From NCBI RefSeq assembly GCF_015182285.1, contig NZ_PRDM01000006.1, positions 434,001 to 498,000 on the forward strand: 64,000 bases of DNA, written 5' to 3'. Both the position numbers and the translations under genes were made by a program. Positions 1 to 8,148 of the stretch are shown piece after piece. The DNA comes from Flavobacterium hungaricum (GTDB lineage: Bacteria > Bacteroidota > Bacteroidia > Flavobacteriales > Flavobacteriaceae). The number at the start of each line of letters is the position of its first letter. The stretch's first letter is position 1. The notes under the pieces were generated by a model. The model did not search any database. It saw only the letters and a program-made list of their open reading frames with translations, and had not been told where the DNA came from.

Positions 1-334
1 CTCCAATGGCACTGTCTTTCATAATGGTCAGGATTTTTTCTTTCGTCCATCCGCCGCCAAAACCATCACAAACATCTGCAAAACCATCTTCATGAAAAGC
101 ACCTGTTGTTAAAACAGAAGCAATTATTGCCAAAATAACAGAAGCATCGACTGATACGAAAAAAGAAAACACATAAAAAAAGAAAAAAGAAATGCTTCCA
201 ACAATCCATCCAATAAAAGGAAAATATCGTGTGGCTTTATTTAAATAATCAGGATGATGTGTGATGCTTTTTGGACATGGAATCCGAGTGTAAAACATTA
301 AACAGGTAAAAAAAATATGGAGTTCTTTTTTCAT
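1..334 (-). CDS. cobS: Adenosylcobinamide-GDP ribazoletransferase (cobalamin synthase), 3' end outside window
   Basis: CobS is the membrane enzyme that joins adenosylcobinamide-GDP with alpha-ribazole (phosphate) in the last part of cobalamin assembly. The reading frame opens at the ATG 332-334 on the minus strand and stays open to base 1, so only about 111 N-terminal residues are seen. They start MKKELHIFFTCLMFYTRIP, typical of the family, followed by a hydrophobic segment and the diagnostic HEDGFADVCDGFGGG stretch, whose acidic residues bind the metal and substrate. The gene lies downstream of the bluB-cobT fusion in the same direction and is separated from it by a transposase gene and REP-like palindromes. 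The family assignment is very secure; only completeness is unknown. Confidence 0.95.
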   Translation of the reverse strand, partial: MKKELHIFFTCLMFYTRIPCPKSITHHPDYLNKATRYFPFIGWIVGSISFFFFYVFSFFVSVDASVILAIIASVLTTGAFHEDGFADVCDGFGGGWTKEKILTIMKDSAIG

Positions 335-350
335 TTAGATTGGGGGTTAT

Positions 351-540
351 TTGGCTAAAGCCTTTTTAGTGATCAATATTTAATACCAACATCTAAAGAT
401 GTTGGCAATTCAATTTTTAGGATTGAAAATGTTTTTCAATCAAATTTATTGATTTTCGTGAAACAGAATATTTTTGAATTGCCTCCAGATTTATCTGGAG
501 GTTAAAAAAAAATGAGATCATCAGGGCTTTAGCCAAATTC
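351..540. repeat. REP-like palindromes downstream of the Y1 transposase gene
   Basis: Two kinds of palindrome frame this stretch. The outer pair is TTGGCTAAAGCC at 351-362 and GGGCTTTAGCCAAA at 524-537, which are inverted copies. The inner pair is CCAACATCTAAAGATGTTGG at 386-405 followed by CAATTCAA, and TTGAATTGCC with CCAGATTTATCTGG at 475-498. The same modules (GAATTGCC plus a CCAGC..GCTGG hairpin, and GGCTTTAGCC) recur about 22 kb away at 22499-22632. REP-associated tyrosine transposases act on exactly this kind of short palindrome next to their gene, so these are likely its substrate ends. Confidence 0.75.
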
Positions 541-542
541 TA

Positions 543-974
543 TTAAGATATTTTAAATCCAAACTTGTTCATGAATTCATCATATTCTTCCTGAAATGTT
601 CTCTTCTTGTGATGTTCTTCCTGATTTTTAATGTAATCTCGCACTCTCCCAACAATAGATTCCGATAGAGAAACTGCAAAATATTCATCCTGCCATTCAA
701 ATTTTTCTTTGATTAAATTATTTTTATTAATCCAATATGAAGATTCGCCTTTTAATAACTGAATTACTTTTTGAATCGTTTGATCTGTTCCTAAAGAAAT
801 TAAACAATGACAATGGTCTGAAAAACCACTTATAAAATCAATATAAATACCTTTTTGCAGTGCATTTTCTTTAATATGCTGCCAGACTTTTTGGCGTAAA
901 TCAATTGAGTTTAAAAATGGGAATCTATTTTTAGTACTCCAGACACAGTGAACATGAATTTTAACGAAAGGCAT
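543..974 (-). mobile_element. REP-associated tyrosine (IS200-like, Y1) transposase, 143 aa
   Basis: A complete 143-residue Y1 HUH transposase of the IS200/RAYT group. The metal-binding HUH motif is seen as DHCHCLIS (His-Cys-His), and the catalytic tyrosine is expected in WQDEYFAVSLSES. The N-terminus (HVHCVWSTKNRFP) matches the first strand of the fold. The enzyme cuts and joins single-stranded DNA at short hairpins. It is a single-domain protein of usual length, so it may be active. It sits between bluB-cobT (30 bases away) and cobS, i.e. inside what is normally one cobalamin operon. A TACTTTTG box at 988-995 on its strand could give it its own promoter. Confidence 0.9.
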
Positions 975-987
975 ATTTTTTCTCTTG

Positions 988-995
988 CAAAAGTA
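988..995 (-). promoter_or_regulatory. Bacteroidota -7 box upstream of the transposase
   Basis: On the minus strand the sequence reads TACTTTTG, a match to TAnnTTTG, 13 bases before the transposase ATG and inside the short gap after the bluB-cobT stop. No clear TTTG -33 box is seen at 17-23 bases upstream, so the call rests on one element. Confidence 0.4.
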
Positions 996-1004
996 AGAAT
1001 TGTT

Positions 1005-2681
1005 TTATTTTCTGCTCACTCCAGCACTTTCAAAACTTGCCATTTCATTCAAAAAAGCTTCAGCCGATTTTAGAATCGGAAGAGCAATGGCACAGCCCGT
1101 GCCTTCGCCCAAGCGCAAATCTAAATCTAAAACTGGTTGAGCGTCTAGATAGTCTAATAATTTCTGATGCGCTTTCTCAGCCGAACAATGGCAGAAAACA
1201 GCATTTTGCTTGATTTTCGGATTTATTTTGAAAGCAATCAAGAAAGCTGTTGTACAGATAAAACCATCAACTAAAATAAGCATATTATTTTCAAAAGCAC
1301 TCAGCATACCGCCCGCCATTTGTATGATTTCGAAACCGCCAAAATAAGCCAGCTGCTGATTTAATTCGGCTTGACCAGAATAATTTTCGATAGCTTTTTT
1401 CAGGATATTTTGTTTTTCGATCAATTTCTCTTCAGAAACGCCTGTACCTTTTCCGGTACATTCTTCAATAGAAAAACCAGTTAAAAGACTCATTAAAACA
1501 GAAGCAGTTGTAGTGTTTCCAATTCCCATTTCGCCAAAACCAATACAATTGCACCCCGTTTTTGCAATAGCGGCGACAACAGATTTTCCTTTTTCAAAAC
1601 ACAATTCTAATTCCCTTTCGCACATTGCCGGCGCATGCAGAAAAGACTGCGTACCGTTTGCAATTTTAGCATTTATCAGCTTACTATTGGTCGGAAAATC
1701 ATAATTAACTCCTGCATCAACGATTGATAATTGAATGTCGTTTTGCTTGCAGAAAACATTTATTGCCGCGCCGCCGTTCAAGAAATTAGTAACCATCTGT
1801 CGGGTCACATCTTGCGGATATACGCTTACACCATGATTAGCGATTCCGTGATCGGCTGCAAAAACCACTATATTTGGCTTTGTAATCTTCGGATTTAAAG
1901 TTCCAAAAACAGATGCGATTTGGAATGCCAGGGATTCTAAAGTGCCTAATGCGCCCAGCGGTTTGGTTTTAGAATCAATTTTATCTTGCAAAAGAGTTTC
2001 AAAATTATCTGCTCTCTTTTTTTCCGGGGCTGCAACAGCGTTGTGTTCAAAAGTTTTTTTTAAGTGAAGACTTGTAATTTCTTTACAGTCTGGTGCTTCC
2101 GATTTTTGTTTCCAATGCAGTTGCTGCAACATGGGCTGATTGTTGTAGTTTGTCGCTGGTTTTCCGATACAGAAATAGCCCAGAGGTTCAATATTTTCGG
2201 GCAGATCCAGGATTTTTTTAAATTGGTAATAATTTAAAATAGAAACCCATCCCATACCGTAACCCTGTTCTGTAAGCGAAAGCCAGATGTTTTGTGCCGC
2301 ACAGACCGAGCTGAATTTTACTGCTTCGTTACTGCCGATTGTGCCAATGGTAAATTGATTTAAAACAGAACGATCGTAAGCAATTATAAGGCCGATTGGA
2401 GCTTCTTCGATCGCTTCTAGTTTGAGCGAATTATACAATTCTTTTTGTTCGGGATTGTCTGTTAAAGAGGCTGCTTTTTGATTGTATTCTAAAAATAAGT
2501 CTTTTATTGCTGTTTTTACTTCATCCGATTTTATGAGAAAATAACGAGTAGCGTCTGTCAGCCCGACCGATGGCGCCCAATGTCCGGCTCGAAGCGCTTT
2601 TTCAATCACTTCGTCTGGAACGTCATCTTGGGTAAAATGCCGGGTATCGCGGCGGGATTTTAGTATATCGTCTAGATTCAT
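1005..2681 (-). CDS. bluB-cobT: Fused 5,6-dimethylbenzimidazole synthase (BluB) and nicotinate-nucleotide-DMB phosphoribosyltransferase (CobT)
   Basis: Two enzymes of the cobalamin lower ligand are joined in one 558-residue protein. Residues 1 to about 215 are a nitroreductase-fold BluB domain (SRRDTRHF near the start, WAPSVG, then GYGMGWVSI), which makes dimethylbenzimidazole from reduced FMN. Residues from about 225 to the end are CobT: KPLGALG, FAADHGI, a glycine-rich GEMGIGNTTTA, and the C-terminal LRLGEGTGCAIALP with the expected catalytic Glu. CobT activates the base as alpha-ribazole phosphate. Both domains look full length with a linker near 205-230. The gene follows cobU in the same direction, and its stop is 30 bases before the transposase gene. 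The fusion could channel the poorly soluble base; that is inference. Confidence 0.94.
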   Translation of the reverse strand: MNLDDILKSRRDTRHFTQDDVPDEVIEKALRAGHWAPSVGLTDATRYFLIKSDEVKTAIKDLFLEYNQKAASLTDNPEQKELYNSLKLEAIEEAPIGLIIAYDRSVLNQFTIGTIGSNEAVKFSSVCAAQNIWLSLTEQGYGMGWVSILNYYQFKKILDLPENIEPLGYFCIGKPATNYNNQPMLQQLHWKQKSEAPDCKEITSLHLKKTFEHNAVAAPEKKRADNFETLLQDKIDSKTKPLGALGTLESLAFQIASVFGTLNPKITKPNIVVFAADHGIANHGVSVYPQDVTRQMVTNFLNGGAAINVFCKQNDIQLSIVDAGVNYDFPTNSKLINAKIANGTQSFLHAPAMCERELELCFEKGKSVVAAIAKTGCNCIGFGEMGIGNTTTASVLMSLLTGFSIEECTGKGTGVSEEKLIEKQNILKKAIENYSGQAELNQQLAYFGGFEIIQMAGGMLSAFENNMLILVDGFICTTAFLIAFKINPKIKQNAVFCHCSAEKAHQKLLDYLDAQPVLDLDLRLGEGTGCAIALPILKSAEAFLNEMASFESAGVSRK

Positions 2682-2835
2682 TTAAATTCCAATTTATAAA
2701 TTCTAATAAATAGTCAATTTCACGATTGACATTTGCTTAGTTCTTAAGTAAAGATACTTTACAATATTGGAATTTGCCGTTTAGCAGCTTTAATTTTCTC
2801 AAAAAATTAAGAAGCTGAAGTTTGGAATATGGAAT

Positions 2836-3360
2836 TTATAATTTAGAATTTTTCCCCTTAATTATCACTGGAATTCCAGAAATCAGTAAAACAACCTGCT
2901 CTGCTTTTGAAGCCAAAAACTGATTCATCCAGCCTTGAAGTTCAACAAATTTTCGCCCCATATGAGTTTCCGCATGAACACCCATTCCGATTTCGTTGGT
3001 AACAATAATTATGTTTGTGCCTTTCTGATTTGCGATTGCTTCAAATTCTTTTTTGGCTTCCTCCAGACTCAAATCAACATCATTATTATTGTCTACAAAA
3101 AAATTAGTCAGCCAAAGCGTAACACAGTCAATCAAAGCTGTTTTTTCAGAAAGATCAATCTCACTCAAGTATTTTTCTTTTTCTATATTAGTCCAGCGAT
3201 GATCCCGTTCTGATTGATGGCGATTAATTCGGAGTTGAAAATCATCATCCCATTTTCTTGCAGTAGCAACATAAATTGGAGTACTTGAAAGTTCTAAAGC
3301 CAGATTCTGTGCATAAGTGCTTTTGCCAGATCGTTCCCCGCCGGTAATTAAGTAGATCAT
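2836..3360 (-). CDS. cobU: Bifunctional adenosylcobinamide kinase / adenosylcobinamide-phosphate guanylyltransferase
   Basis: CobU phosphorylates adenosylcobinamide and then transfers GMP to it, giving the CobS substrate. The 174-residue protein has the P-loop GGERSGKST at residues 7-15, a YVATAR motif, the RINRHQSER segment with the guanylylated histidine region, and DCVTLWLTN. Length and motifs are those of the family. It lies 154 bases upstream of bluB-cobT. The gap contains AT-rich short repeats of the GGAATTT type and an imperfect hairpin around 2788-2815, so the two genes may be separately transcribed or attenuated. A near-match -7 box (TACCTTTT) lies at 3392-3399 on the minus strand. 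Confidence 0.95.
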   Translation of the reverse strand: MIYLITGGERSGKSTYAQNLALELSSTPIYVATARKWDDDFQLRINRHQSERDHRWTNIEKEKYLSEIDLSEKTALIDCVTLWLTNFFVDNNNDVDLSLEEAKKEFEAIANQKGTNIIIVTNEIGMGVHAETHMGRKFVELQGWMNQFLASKAEQVVLLISGIPVIIKGKNSKL

Positions 3361-3472
3361 TTTTTTTCTGTGAAATGTTATTTGTGAGATGAAAAGGTAA
3401 AATTAAGGATCTGTTTAGTAAATAAAAAGTTTTTTACAAACGGCCTTTCATGCATAAAATTTTACAAGTGGG

Positions 3473-3838
3473 TTAATAAGGACAATGCCGGCAGTTGTTG
3501 CCGCAGCAGCTTCCCCTTTTAAGATGAAACCAGGTTTTAAAAACATAATTTCCGTTTTCGATATAATAATCAATTCCTTCGATAAGTTTTTCTGTTTTAG
3601 GAAGTGTCTGGGCTTTATTAGCAGCAGCTTTTTCAGGTGTTATTGTCTCTACGTATGCCTCTATTTTGTCTTCACAAGCTTCTTTAAAGCAAGAGGGACA
3701 TAGACAGTCTCCGCCTTCCGTAAGACTAAAAATAGGAGGAAAGTCATTGCACCAGCATTTATTTTCGGTAGAAATATCTCCACAGCTGAAAGTATTATCA
3801 CAACCGGAACATTTTTTTGTTTTGACTGCATTCATCAA
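3473..3838 (-). CDS. Cysteine-rich CWC / DUF5522 protein
   Basis: A 121-residue protein with two cysteine-rich modules. Residues 8-60 carry CSGCDNTFSCG, KCWCNDFP and CLCPSCF, the pattern of the cysteine-rich CWC family, probably a zinc site. The C-terminal 40 residues (EGIDYYIENGNYVFKTWFH, then RGSCCGNNCRHCPY) match DUF5522, which is common in Bacteroidota and usually ends with CRHCPY. Function is unknown; metal binding is inferred. It starts at 3838, divergent from the importer operon at 3931, and lies 112 bases upstream of cobU. Confidence 0.88.
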   Translation of the reverse strand: MMNAVKTKKCSGCDNTFSCGDISTENKCWCNDFPPIFSLTEGGDCLCPSCFKEACEDKIEAYVETITPEKAAANKAQTLPKTEKLIEGIDYYIENGNYVFKTWFHLKRGSCCGNNCRHCPY

Positions 3839-3901
3839 ATAAAAATATTATTTGTTTAAATTTGTAAGAATAAAGATAAACAAAAAAAATAGAAATTGAT
3901 T

Positions 3902-3909
3902 TACCTTTG
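3902..3909 (+). promoter_or_regulatory. Bacteroidota -7 box before the cobalamin-type ABC operon
   Basis: TACCTTTG is a perfect TAnnTTTG match ending 21 bases before the chosen ATG at 3931. A well-spaced TTTG -33 box is not evident. The 92-base intergenic space is too short for a cobalamin riboswitch, and none of its conserved boxes can be seen. Confidence 0.5.
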
Positions 3910-3930
3910 CTAAGATACAAAACGCAAAAT

Positions 3931-5073
3931 ATGAAATATTTTTTATCTAAAATCCTTCTTGTTTTTTCGCTTTTTCTGCTTGTCGGCTGTAAAAAGAATG
4001 AAACGCAAAATCTTGTAATTGCCCCTATTGCTAAGAGCAGCATCGAATATGCCTCTGGACTTTCGATTGTAAAATACGAAGGTTATTCTGTTGTAAATGT
4101 GATAAATCCGTGGCCAAATGCGGCTAAAAATTTCACTTATGTTTTAAAAGAAAAAGAAGCTAAGATTCCAGACAGCTTACAAAAATATACTACAATCAAA
4201 GTACCATTAGAATCCGTTGTGGTTACTTCTACAACCAATATTCCGTTTTTAGAAATGCTTGAAGTGGAGAATAAACTAGTTGGTTTTCCGCATACAGATT
4301 ACATTTCTTCAGAAAAAACCAGAAAACGTATTGATGAAGGTTCTGTTAAAAATGTTGGACAAAATGAAAAACTAAACATCGAACAATTGATTGATTTGGC
4401 ACCTGATTTAATAGTAACTTTTGGTGTAGACAATAATAATCCGATGTTGGATAATTTAAAGAAAAGCGGTTTAAATGTTTTGATTCAAGGTGATTGGATG
4501 GAGCAATCGCCGCTTGGAAAAGCAGAATGGATCAAACTTTACGGCGCCTTATTCGGCAAAGAAGAAAAAGCCGCAGAACTATTTAATAAAATTGTAGAAA
4601 GTTATAATCAGGCAAAAAAACTAACAGCCGATAAGCCTGCTTCTGCAACCGTATTGTATGGCTCAATGTATGAGGATGTCTGGTATGTGGCAAAAGGAAA
4701 AAGCTGGGTTGCCCAGTTTATGAAAGATGCCAAAGCAAACTATCTATGGTCAGATCTTGATGGAACAGGAAGCGAAGGTTTGTCTTTTGAAAAAGTTTTG
4801 GACAAAGCCAAAACGGCACAGGTCTGGGTTGCTTCTGGTTCTGCAAAAACGCTGGACGAATTAGGAAAAAGCAATCCGCATTATACCGAATTCGATGCTT
4901 TTAAGAATAAAAATGTATACTCTTTTGAAACTAAATTGGGAGCAACCGGCGGTACTGTTTATTATGAATTGTCGCCAAGCCGTCCAGATTTGGTATTAAA
5001 AGATTATATCAAAATTCTTCATCCCGATTTAATGCCTAGCTACGAATTTACTTTTGCAACCAAACTGAATTAA
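3931..5073 (+). CDS. ABC transporter substrate-binding lipoprotein, BtuF/FecB type, probably for cobalamin
   Basis: A periplasmic binding lipoprotein of the helical-backbone class III type used for cobalamin, heme and ferri-siderophores. I start it at the ATG 3931 because MKYFLSKILLVFSLFLLVGCKK is a proper lipoprotein signal with lipobox LVGC; an upstream in-frame ATG at 3907 would overlap the -7 box. Residues about 90-380 contain the two-lobe fold, with PFLEMLEVENKLVGFP and the family motif LIDLAPDLIVTFG. It is the first gene of an operon with a permease (1 base apart) and an ATPase. Substrate is inferred from the adjacent cobalamin genes; iron chelates remain possible. Confidence 0.88.
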   Translation: MKYFLSKILLVFSLFLLVGCKKNETQNLVIAPIAKSSIEYASGLSIVKYEGYSVVNVINPWPNAAKNFTYVLKEKEAKIPDSLQKYTTIKVPLESVVVTSTTNIPFLEMLEVENKLVGFPHTDYISSEKTRKRIDEGSVKNVGQNEKLNIEQLIDLAPDLIVTFGVDNNNPMLDNLKKSGLNVLIQGDWMEQSPLGKAEWIKLYGALFGKEEKAAELFNKIVESYNQAKKLTADKPASATVLYGSMYEDVWYVAKGKSWVAQFMKDAKANYLWSDLDGTGSEGLSFEKVLDKAKTAQVWVASGSAKTLDELGKSNPHYTEFDAFKNKNVYSFETKLGATGGTVYYELSPSRPDLVLKDYIKILHPDLMPSYEFTFATKLN

Positions 5074-5074
5074 A

Positions 5075-6103
5075 TTGGCAGATAAAAAACGAAATACCAT
5101 TTTGTTTGTTTTACTTGGTCTAGGGCTTGTATTTATGTTTTTTTCGAGCATAAGTTTAGGGTCGGTAAATATTCCGTTCAAAGAAGTGTATTCGAGTTTA
5201 ACAGGAAGCCACGCCAGCAAATCGAGTTGGGAATACATTATTATAAATTACCGATTACCCAAAGCCATTACGGCCGTTTTGGTTGGTGTCGGATTGTCTA
5301 TAAGCGGTCTCTTGATGCAGACGCTCTTTAGAAATCCGCTCGCAGGACCTTATGTACTGGGGCTTAGTTCAGGTGCCAGTCTTGGTGTTGCTTTTGTAAT
5401 TTTGGGAGCCGGATTACTGCCTTCCTTTTTGCAGACCATCGCCTTGTCTTCTTACGGAATTGTCTTGGCTTCGACTCTGGGCAGTACTTTGGTTTTATTA
5501 TTAGTTTTGGTTGTTTCGCAAAGATTGCGAGACACAATGGCTATCTTAATTGTCGGATTAATGTTCGGAAGTTTTACTACCGCAATTGTATCGGTTTTAA
5601 CTTATTTTAGTACAGCAGAACAATTGCAGAAATTTACATTCTGGTCAATGGGAAGTTTAGGAAATCTTTCGTGGTCGACTATCGGGATTTTAGCCATTTC
5701 AGTCCTCATCGGACTTTTATTAAGCGCCGGCAGCATCAAACCTTTAAACGCATTGCTTTTGGGCGAGAACTATGCCAAAAGCATGGGATTAAATTTTAAA
5801 AAAGCACGTTTGATTATCATATTTGCAACCAGTATTCTGGCAGGAAGCATCACTGCTTTTGCAGGACCAATTGCTTTTGTAGGCTTAGCAGTGCCGCACA
5901 TTGCAAAGCTCACTTTTCAGACCAGCAACCATACGGTATTGTTTTGGAGCACTTTGTTTTTTGGAGCAATTATAATGCTGTTTTGCGATATTGTTTCAGA
6001 AATGCCAGGCTTTGAAGTTACACTTCCCATAAATGCAATTACGTCTATAATCGGGGCACCAGTTGTGATTTGGCTTTTAGTTAGAAAAAGAAATTTCAAA
6101 TAA
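5075..6103 (+). CDS. FecCD/BtuC-family ABC importer permease
   Basis: A 342-residue permease with about ten hydrophobic helices. RLPKAITAVLVGVGLSISG and QTLFRNPLAGPYVLGLSSGA are the classic FecCD/BtuC signature segments, and GPIAFVGLAVPHIAK is the conserved cytoplasmic coupling region. The best start is the TTG at 5075, one base after the stop of the binding protein; no nearby ATG would keep the first helix complete. TTG starts with tight coupling suggest translational coupling. It forms the membrane channel for the substrate delivered by the lipoprotein upstream. Confidence 0.92.
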   Translation: MADKKRNTILFVLLGLGLVFMFFSSISLGSVNIPFKEVYSSLTGSHASKSSWEYIIINYRLPKAITAVLVGVGLSISGLLMQTLFRNPLAGPYVLGLSSGASLGVAFVILGAGLLPSFLQTIALSSYGIVLASTLGSTLVLLLVLVVSQRLRDTMAILIVGLMFGSFTTAIVSVLTYFSTAEQLQKFTFWSMGSLGNLSWSTIGILAISVLIGLLLSAGSIKPLNALLLGENYAKSMGLNFKKARLIIIFATSILAGSITAFAGPIAFVGLAVPHIAKLTFQTSNHTVLFWSTLFFGAIIMLFCDIVSEMPGFEVTLPINAITSIIGAPVVIWLLVRKRNFK

Positions 6104-6165
6104 AATAGTTTAATCCCTCAATCTGTAATAAAGCTTAGAAAATTAGTGACTTAGCGGCTATAAAA

Positions 6166-6942
6166 ATGAACCAGATCCTAAAAACTTCAAACTTAAACAT
6201 TGGTTACAAATCCAAAAAAGAAACTGTAACCATTGCCGAGAATCTAAACCTAAATTTAGATTCCGGAAAGCTTATTACCTTAATTGGAGCAAACGGAATC
6301 GGGAAATCAACCTTATTGCGTACCATTACCGGAATTCAGCCTGCTTTATCAGGAAATGTTTTTTTGAATGAAAAAGAAATTACAAGTTACAATCCGCTTG
6401 ATCTGGCACAGAATTTAAGCGTCGTTTTAACAGAAAAATTACCGCCGAGCAATCTTTCTGTTTTTGAGTTAGTAGCTTTAGGACGCCAGCCGTATACCAA
6501 TTGGATAGACGCTTTATCTCAAACCGATGTCGAAAAAGTGCAGGAAGCAATGGCTTTAACACAAATAGAACATTTAGCAAAGAAAAAACACTTTGAAATC
6601 AGCGACGGACAATTGCAGAAAGTCTTAATTGCAAGAGCTCTGGCGCAAGATACCGCACTGATTATTTTGGACGAACCAACAACGCATCTCGATTTGCTTC
6701 ATAAAGTTTCGTTATTCAAATTATTAAAAAAACTAACTCACGAAACCCAGAAAAGCATTTTATTTTCTACCCACGATATCGATCTGGCCATTCAGCTTAG
6801 TGACGAAATGATCATTATGACCCCAGAATTTGTAGTTCAGGACCAGCCTTGTAATTTAATTTCAAAAGGAAGTTTTGATGCTTTGTTCAAAGATGAAAAC
6901 ATCTTTTTTGATGCCGAAAAAGGGAAGTTTATTGTGACTTAA
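6166..6942 (+). CDS. ABC importer ATPase, BtuD/FecE type
   Basis: A 258-residue ATPase. Walker A is GANGIGKST (about residues 43-51), Walker B is ALIILDEPTTHLD, and the switch histidine is in FSTHDIDLA. The signature motif is atypical: ISDGQLQK instead of LSGGQ, with Asp for the first conserved Gly. It lies 62 bases after the permease and completes the importer. Its 3' end overlaps the convergent membrane gene by 14 bases. Substrate is inferred from the operon. Confidence 0.91.
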   Translation: MNQILKTSNLNIGYKSKKETVTIAENLNLNLDSGKLITLIGANGIGKSTLLRTITGIQPALSGNVFLNEKEITSYNPLDLAQNLSVVLTEKLPPSNLSVFELVALGRQPYTNWIDALSQTDVEKVQEAMALTQIEHLAKKKHFEISDGQLQKVLIARALAQDTALIILDEPTTHLDLLHKVSLFKLLKKLTHETQKSILFSTHDIDLAIQLSDEMIIMTPEFVVQDQPCNLISKGSFDALFKDENIFFDAEKGKFIVT

Positions 6943-7507
6943 TTTTTGAAGTTTTCCAATCGTTTAGTTTTTTCTTTACAACATAAAAAATTCCAGTCAA
7001 TAAGATTAAAAGGAAAAGCTTCATCAGAATCTCCAAAAATAAATTGGACGGATAAATAACCAAAGAAGATTTTATACGCCAGGAACTCGGCAGATAATCG
7101 CGATTAAAAAGGCTGTAAAAAGAAATCAGATTTTCGATAGTTACAATAAACGCCAAACTGAAAATCAATCTTAGAAAAACATTGCGTCTTATTTTTTTAA
7201 ATCGGAGCAATTGAGTCATCAATATCCAAACCAAAGGCTCGATCCAGAATGTCGGCCAATATTCTCCCAAAATCAAGTCTTGAAAAGTAACCCGTCCTTC
7301 CTGATCAGAATTTAGATTGATCAGAGTTTCAGTAAAAAAAACAGCTGCATATAGAATTCCAATAAACGCAATAAAATGCGAAGCTTCTTCATCCAGAATT
7401 TTCAAGAACTCTTTTTTTATAAAAACAGAACCAATAAAAAACAGGAAAGTAAAAATACTGAAAGCAAAGAATAAATCGGTAATTAAGAGTTTTAATTCGA
7501 ATATCAT
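6929..7507 (-). CDS. Hypothetical integral membrane protein, 192 aa
   Basis: I do not recognise a named family. The protein has about five hydrophobic helices (near residues 8-30, 45-62, 86-102, 112-132 and 158-178) and short charged loops, with a basic C-terminus. It overlaps the 3' end of the ATPase gene by 14 bases on the opposite strand. A structured intergenic element lies just upstream at 7520-7606. Confidence 0.7.
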   Translation of the reverse strand: MIFELKLLITDLFFAFSIFTFLFFIGSVFIKKEFLKILDEEASHFIAFIGILYAAVFFTETLINLNSDQEGRVTFQDLILGEYWPTFWIEPLVWILMTQLLRFKKIRRNVFLRLIFSLAFIVTIENLISFYSLFNRDYLPSSWRIKSSLVIYPSNLFLEILMKLFLLILLTGIFYVVKKKLNDWKTSKIKSQ

Positions 7508-7519
7508 TTTTAGGTTTTT

Positions 7520-7606
7520 ATCAGGAGCTATTTCCCGCTCTCCGCTGTATCTTTTATTTTTTAAAGAAAAAAATAAAAGGATGCCGCTTCGATCGGGGCT
7601 AGGGCA
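7520..7606 (-). repeat. Structured intergenic element with central hairpin
   Basis: On the minus strand the element reads TGCCCTAGCCCCGATCGAAG, CGGCATCC, an A/T-rich hairpin (CTTTTATTTTTT at 7551-7562 pairing with AAAAAATAAAAG at 7568-7579), then ATACAGCGGAGAGCGGGAAA and TAGCTCCTGA. GC-rich blocks on both sides of an A/T hairpin stand out from the surrounding DNA and do not code. From memory, very similar blocks occur as multi-copy intergenic elements in Flavobacterium; I cannot verify this here. It lies 53 bases beyond the stop of the 7659-8147 gene, so it could act as its transcript end. Confidence 0.55.
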
Positions 7607-7658
7607 TTCGTTTTCAAAAGAGATTTTGTTATTTCAAATTTAAAAGAAAAAAATAGAA

Positions 7659-8147
7659 TTAAACTTTTGCCGTTTTTTCTCTTTCAAAGCGGCCACGGTG
7701 TATTTTGAGACAGTGTTCTAACTCGCTGATGCCGATACTCAATTCTTCAATTCCAAATTTCATGACTTGCCCAGAGTCTATAATATAGTAGATAAAATAA
7801 TAGGTTCTTTCTTTGTCAATGCCTATATTTTCTTCATAAGTTACTCTTTCGTTTTCAATATTATCCCAGCTTTCCAGCATTCCATCTCGGTACTGAATTC
7901 CTTTATCGTTGATCCTAAATTGAATTTCATTTCGTCTCTTTATCGATTCTGTCAAATAAGGAATTTGAAAGAAAAATATGAGTGCTGTTAAAAGTGCAAT
8001 CCAATAGTTGTTATTCATACAGCAATAAATTACAGCTGCTGTCGCTCCCAGCATCACAACTATTCTTAAGAGGATCTTTAATCGCGTGTAATAAATTAAG
8101 GTTTCTTTAGAATAGCTGAGATTATTTAAATCAACAATTGGTCTCAT
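7659..8147 (-). CDS. Hypothetical protein with two membrane helices, 162 aa
   Basis: The protein has a short cytoplasmic start, two close hydrophobic helices at about residues 27-45 and 48-66, then a soluble domain of about 95 residues rich in charged residues (RINDKGIQYRDGMLESWDNI). The layout, with a PH-like or YcxB-like soluble domain after a helical hairpin, is common for small membrane-anchored proteins, but I cannot assign a family. One base separates it from trmL, so the two are co-transcribed. Confidence 0.75.
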   Translation of the reverse strand: MRPIVDLNNLSYSKETLIYYTRLKILLRIVVMLGATAAVIYCCMNNNYWIALLTALIFFFQIPYLTESIKRRNEIQFRINDKGIQYRDGMLESWDNIENERVTYEENIGIDKERTYYFIYYIIDSGQVMKFGIEELSIGISELEHCLKIHRGRFEREKTAKV

Positions 8148-8148
8148 A

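Noticed and set aside
3839..3930. Looked for a cobalamin riboswitch before the importer operon and before cobU.
   Set aside because: The spaces are too short and none of the conserved riboswitch blocks is visible.
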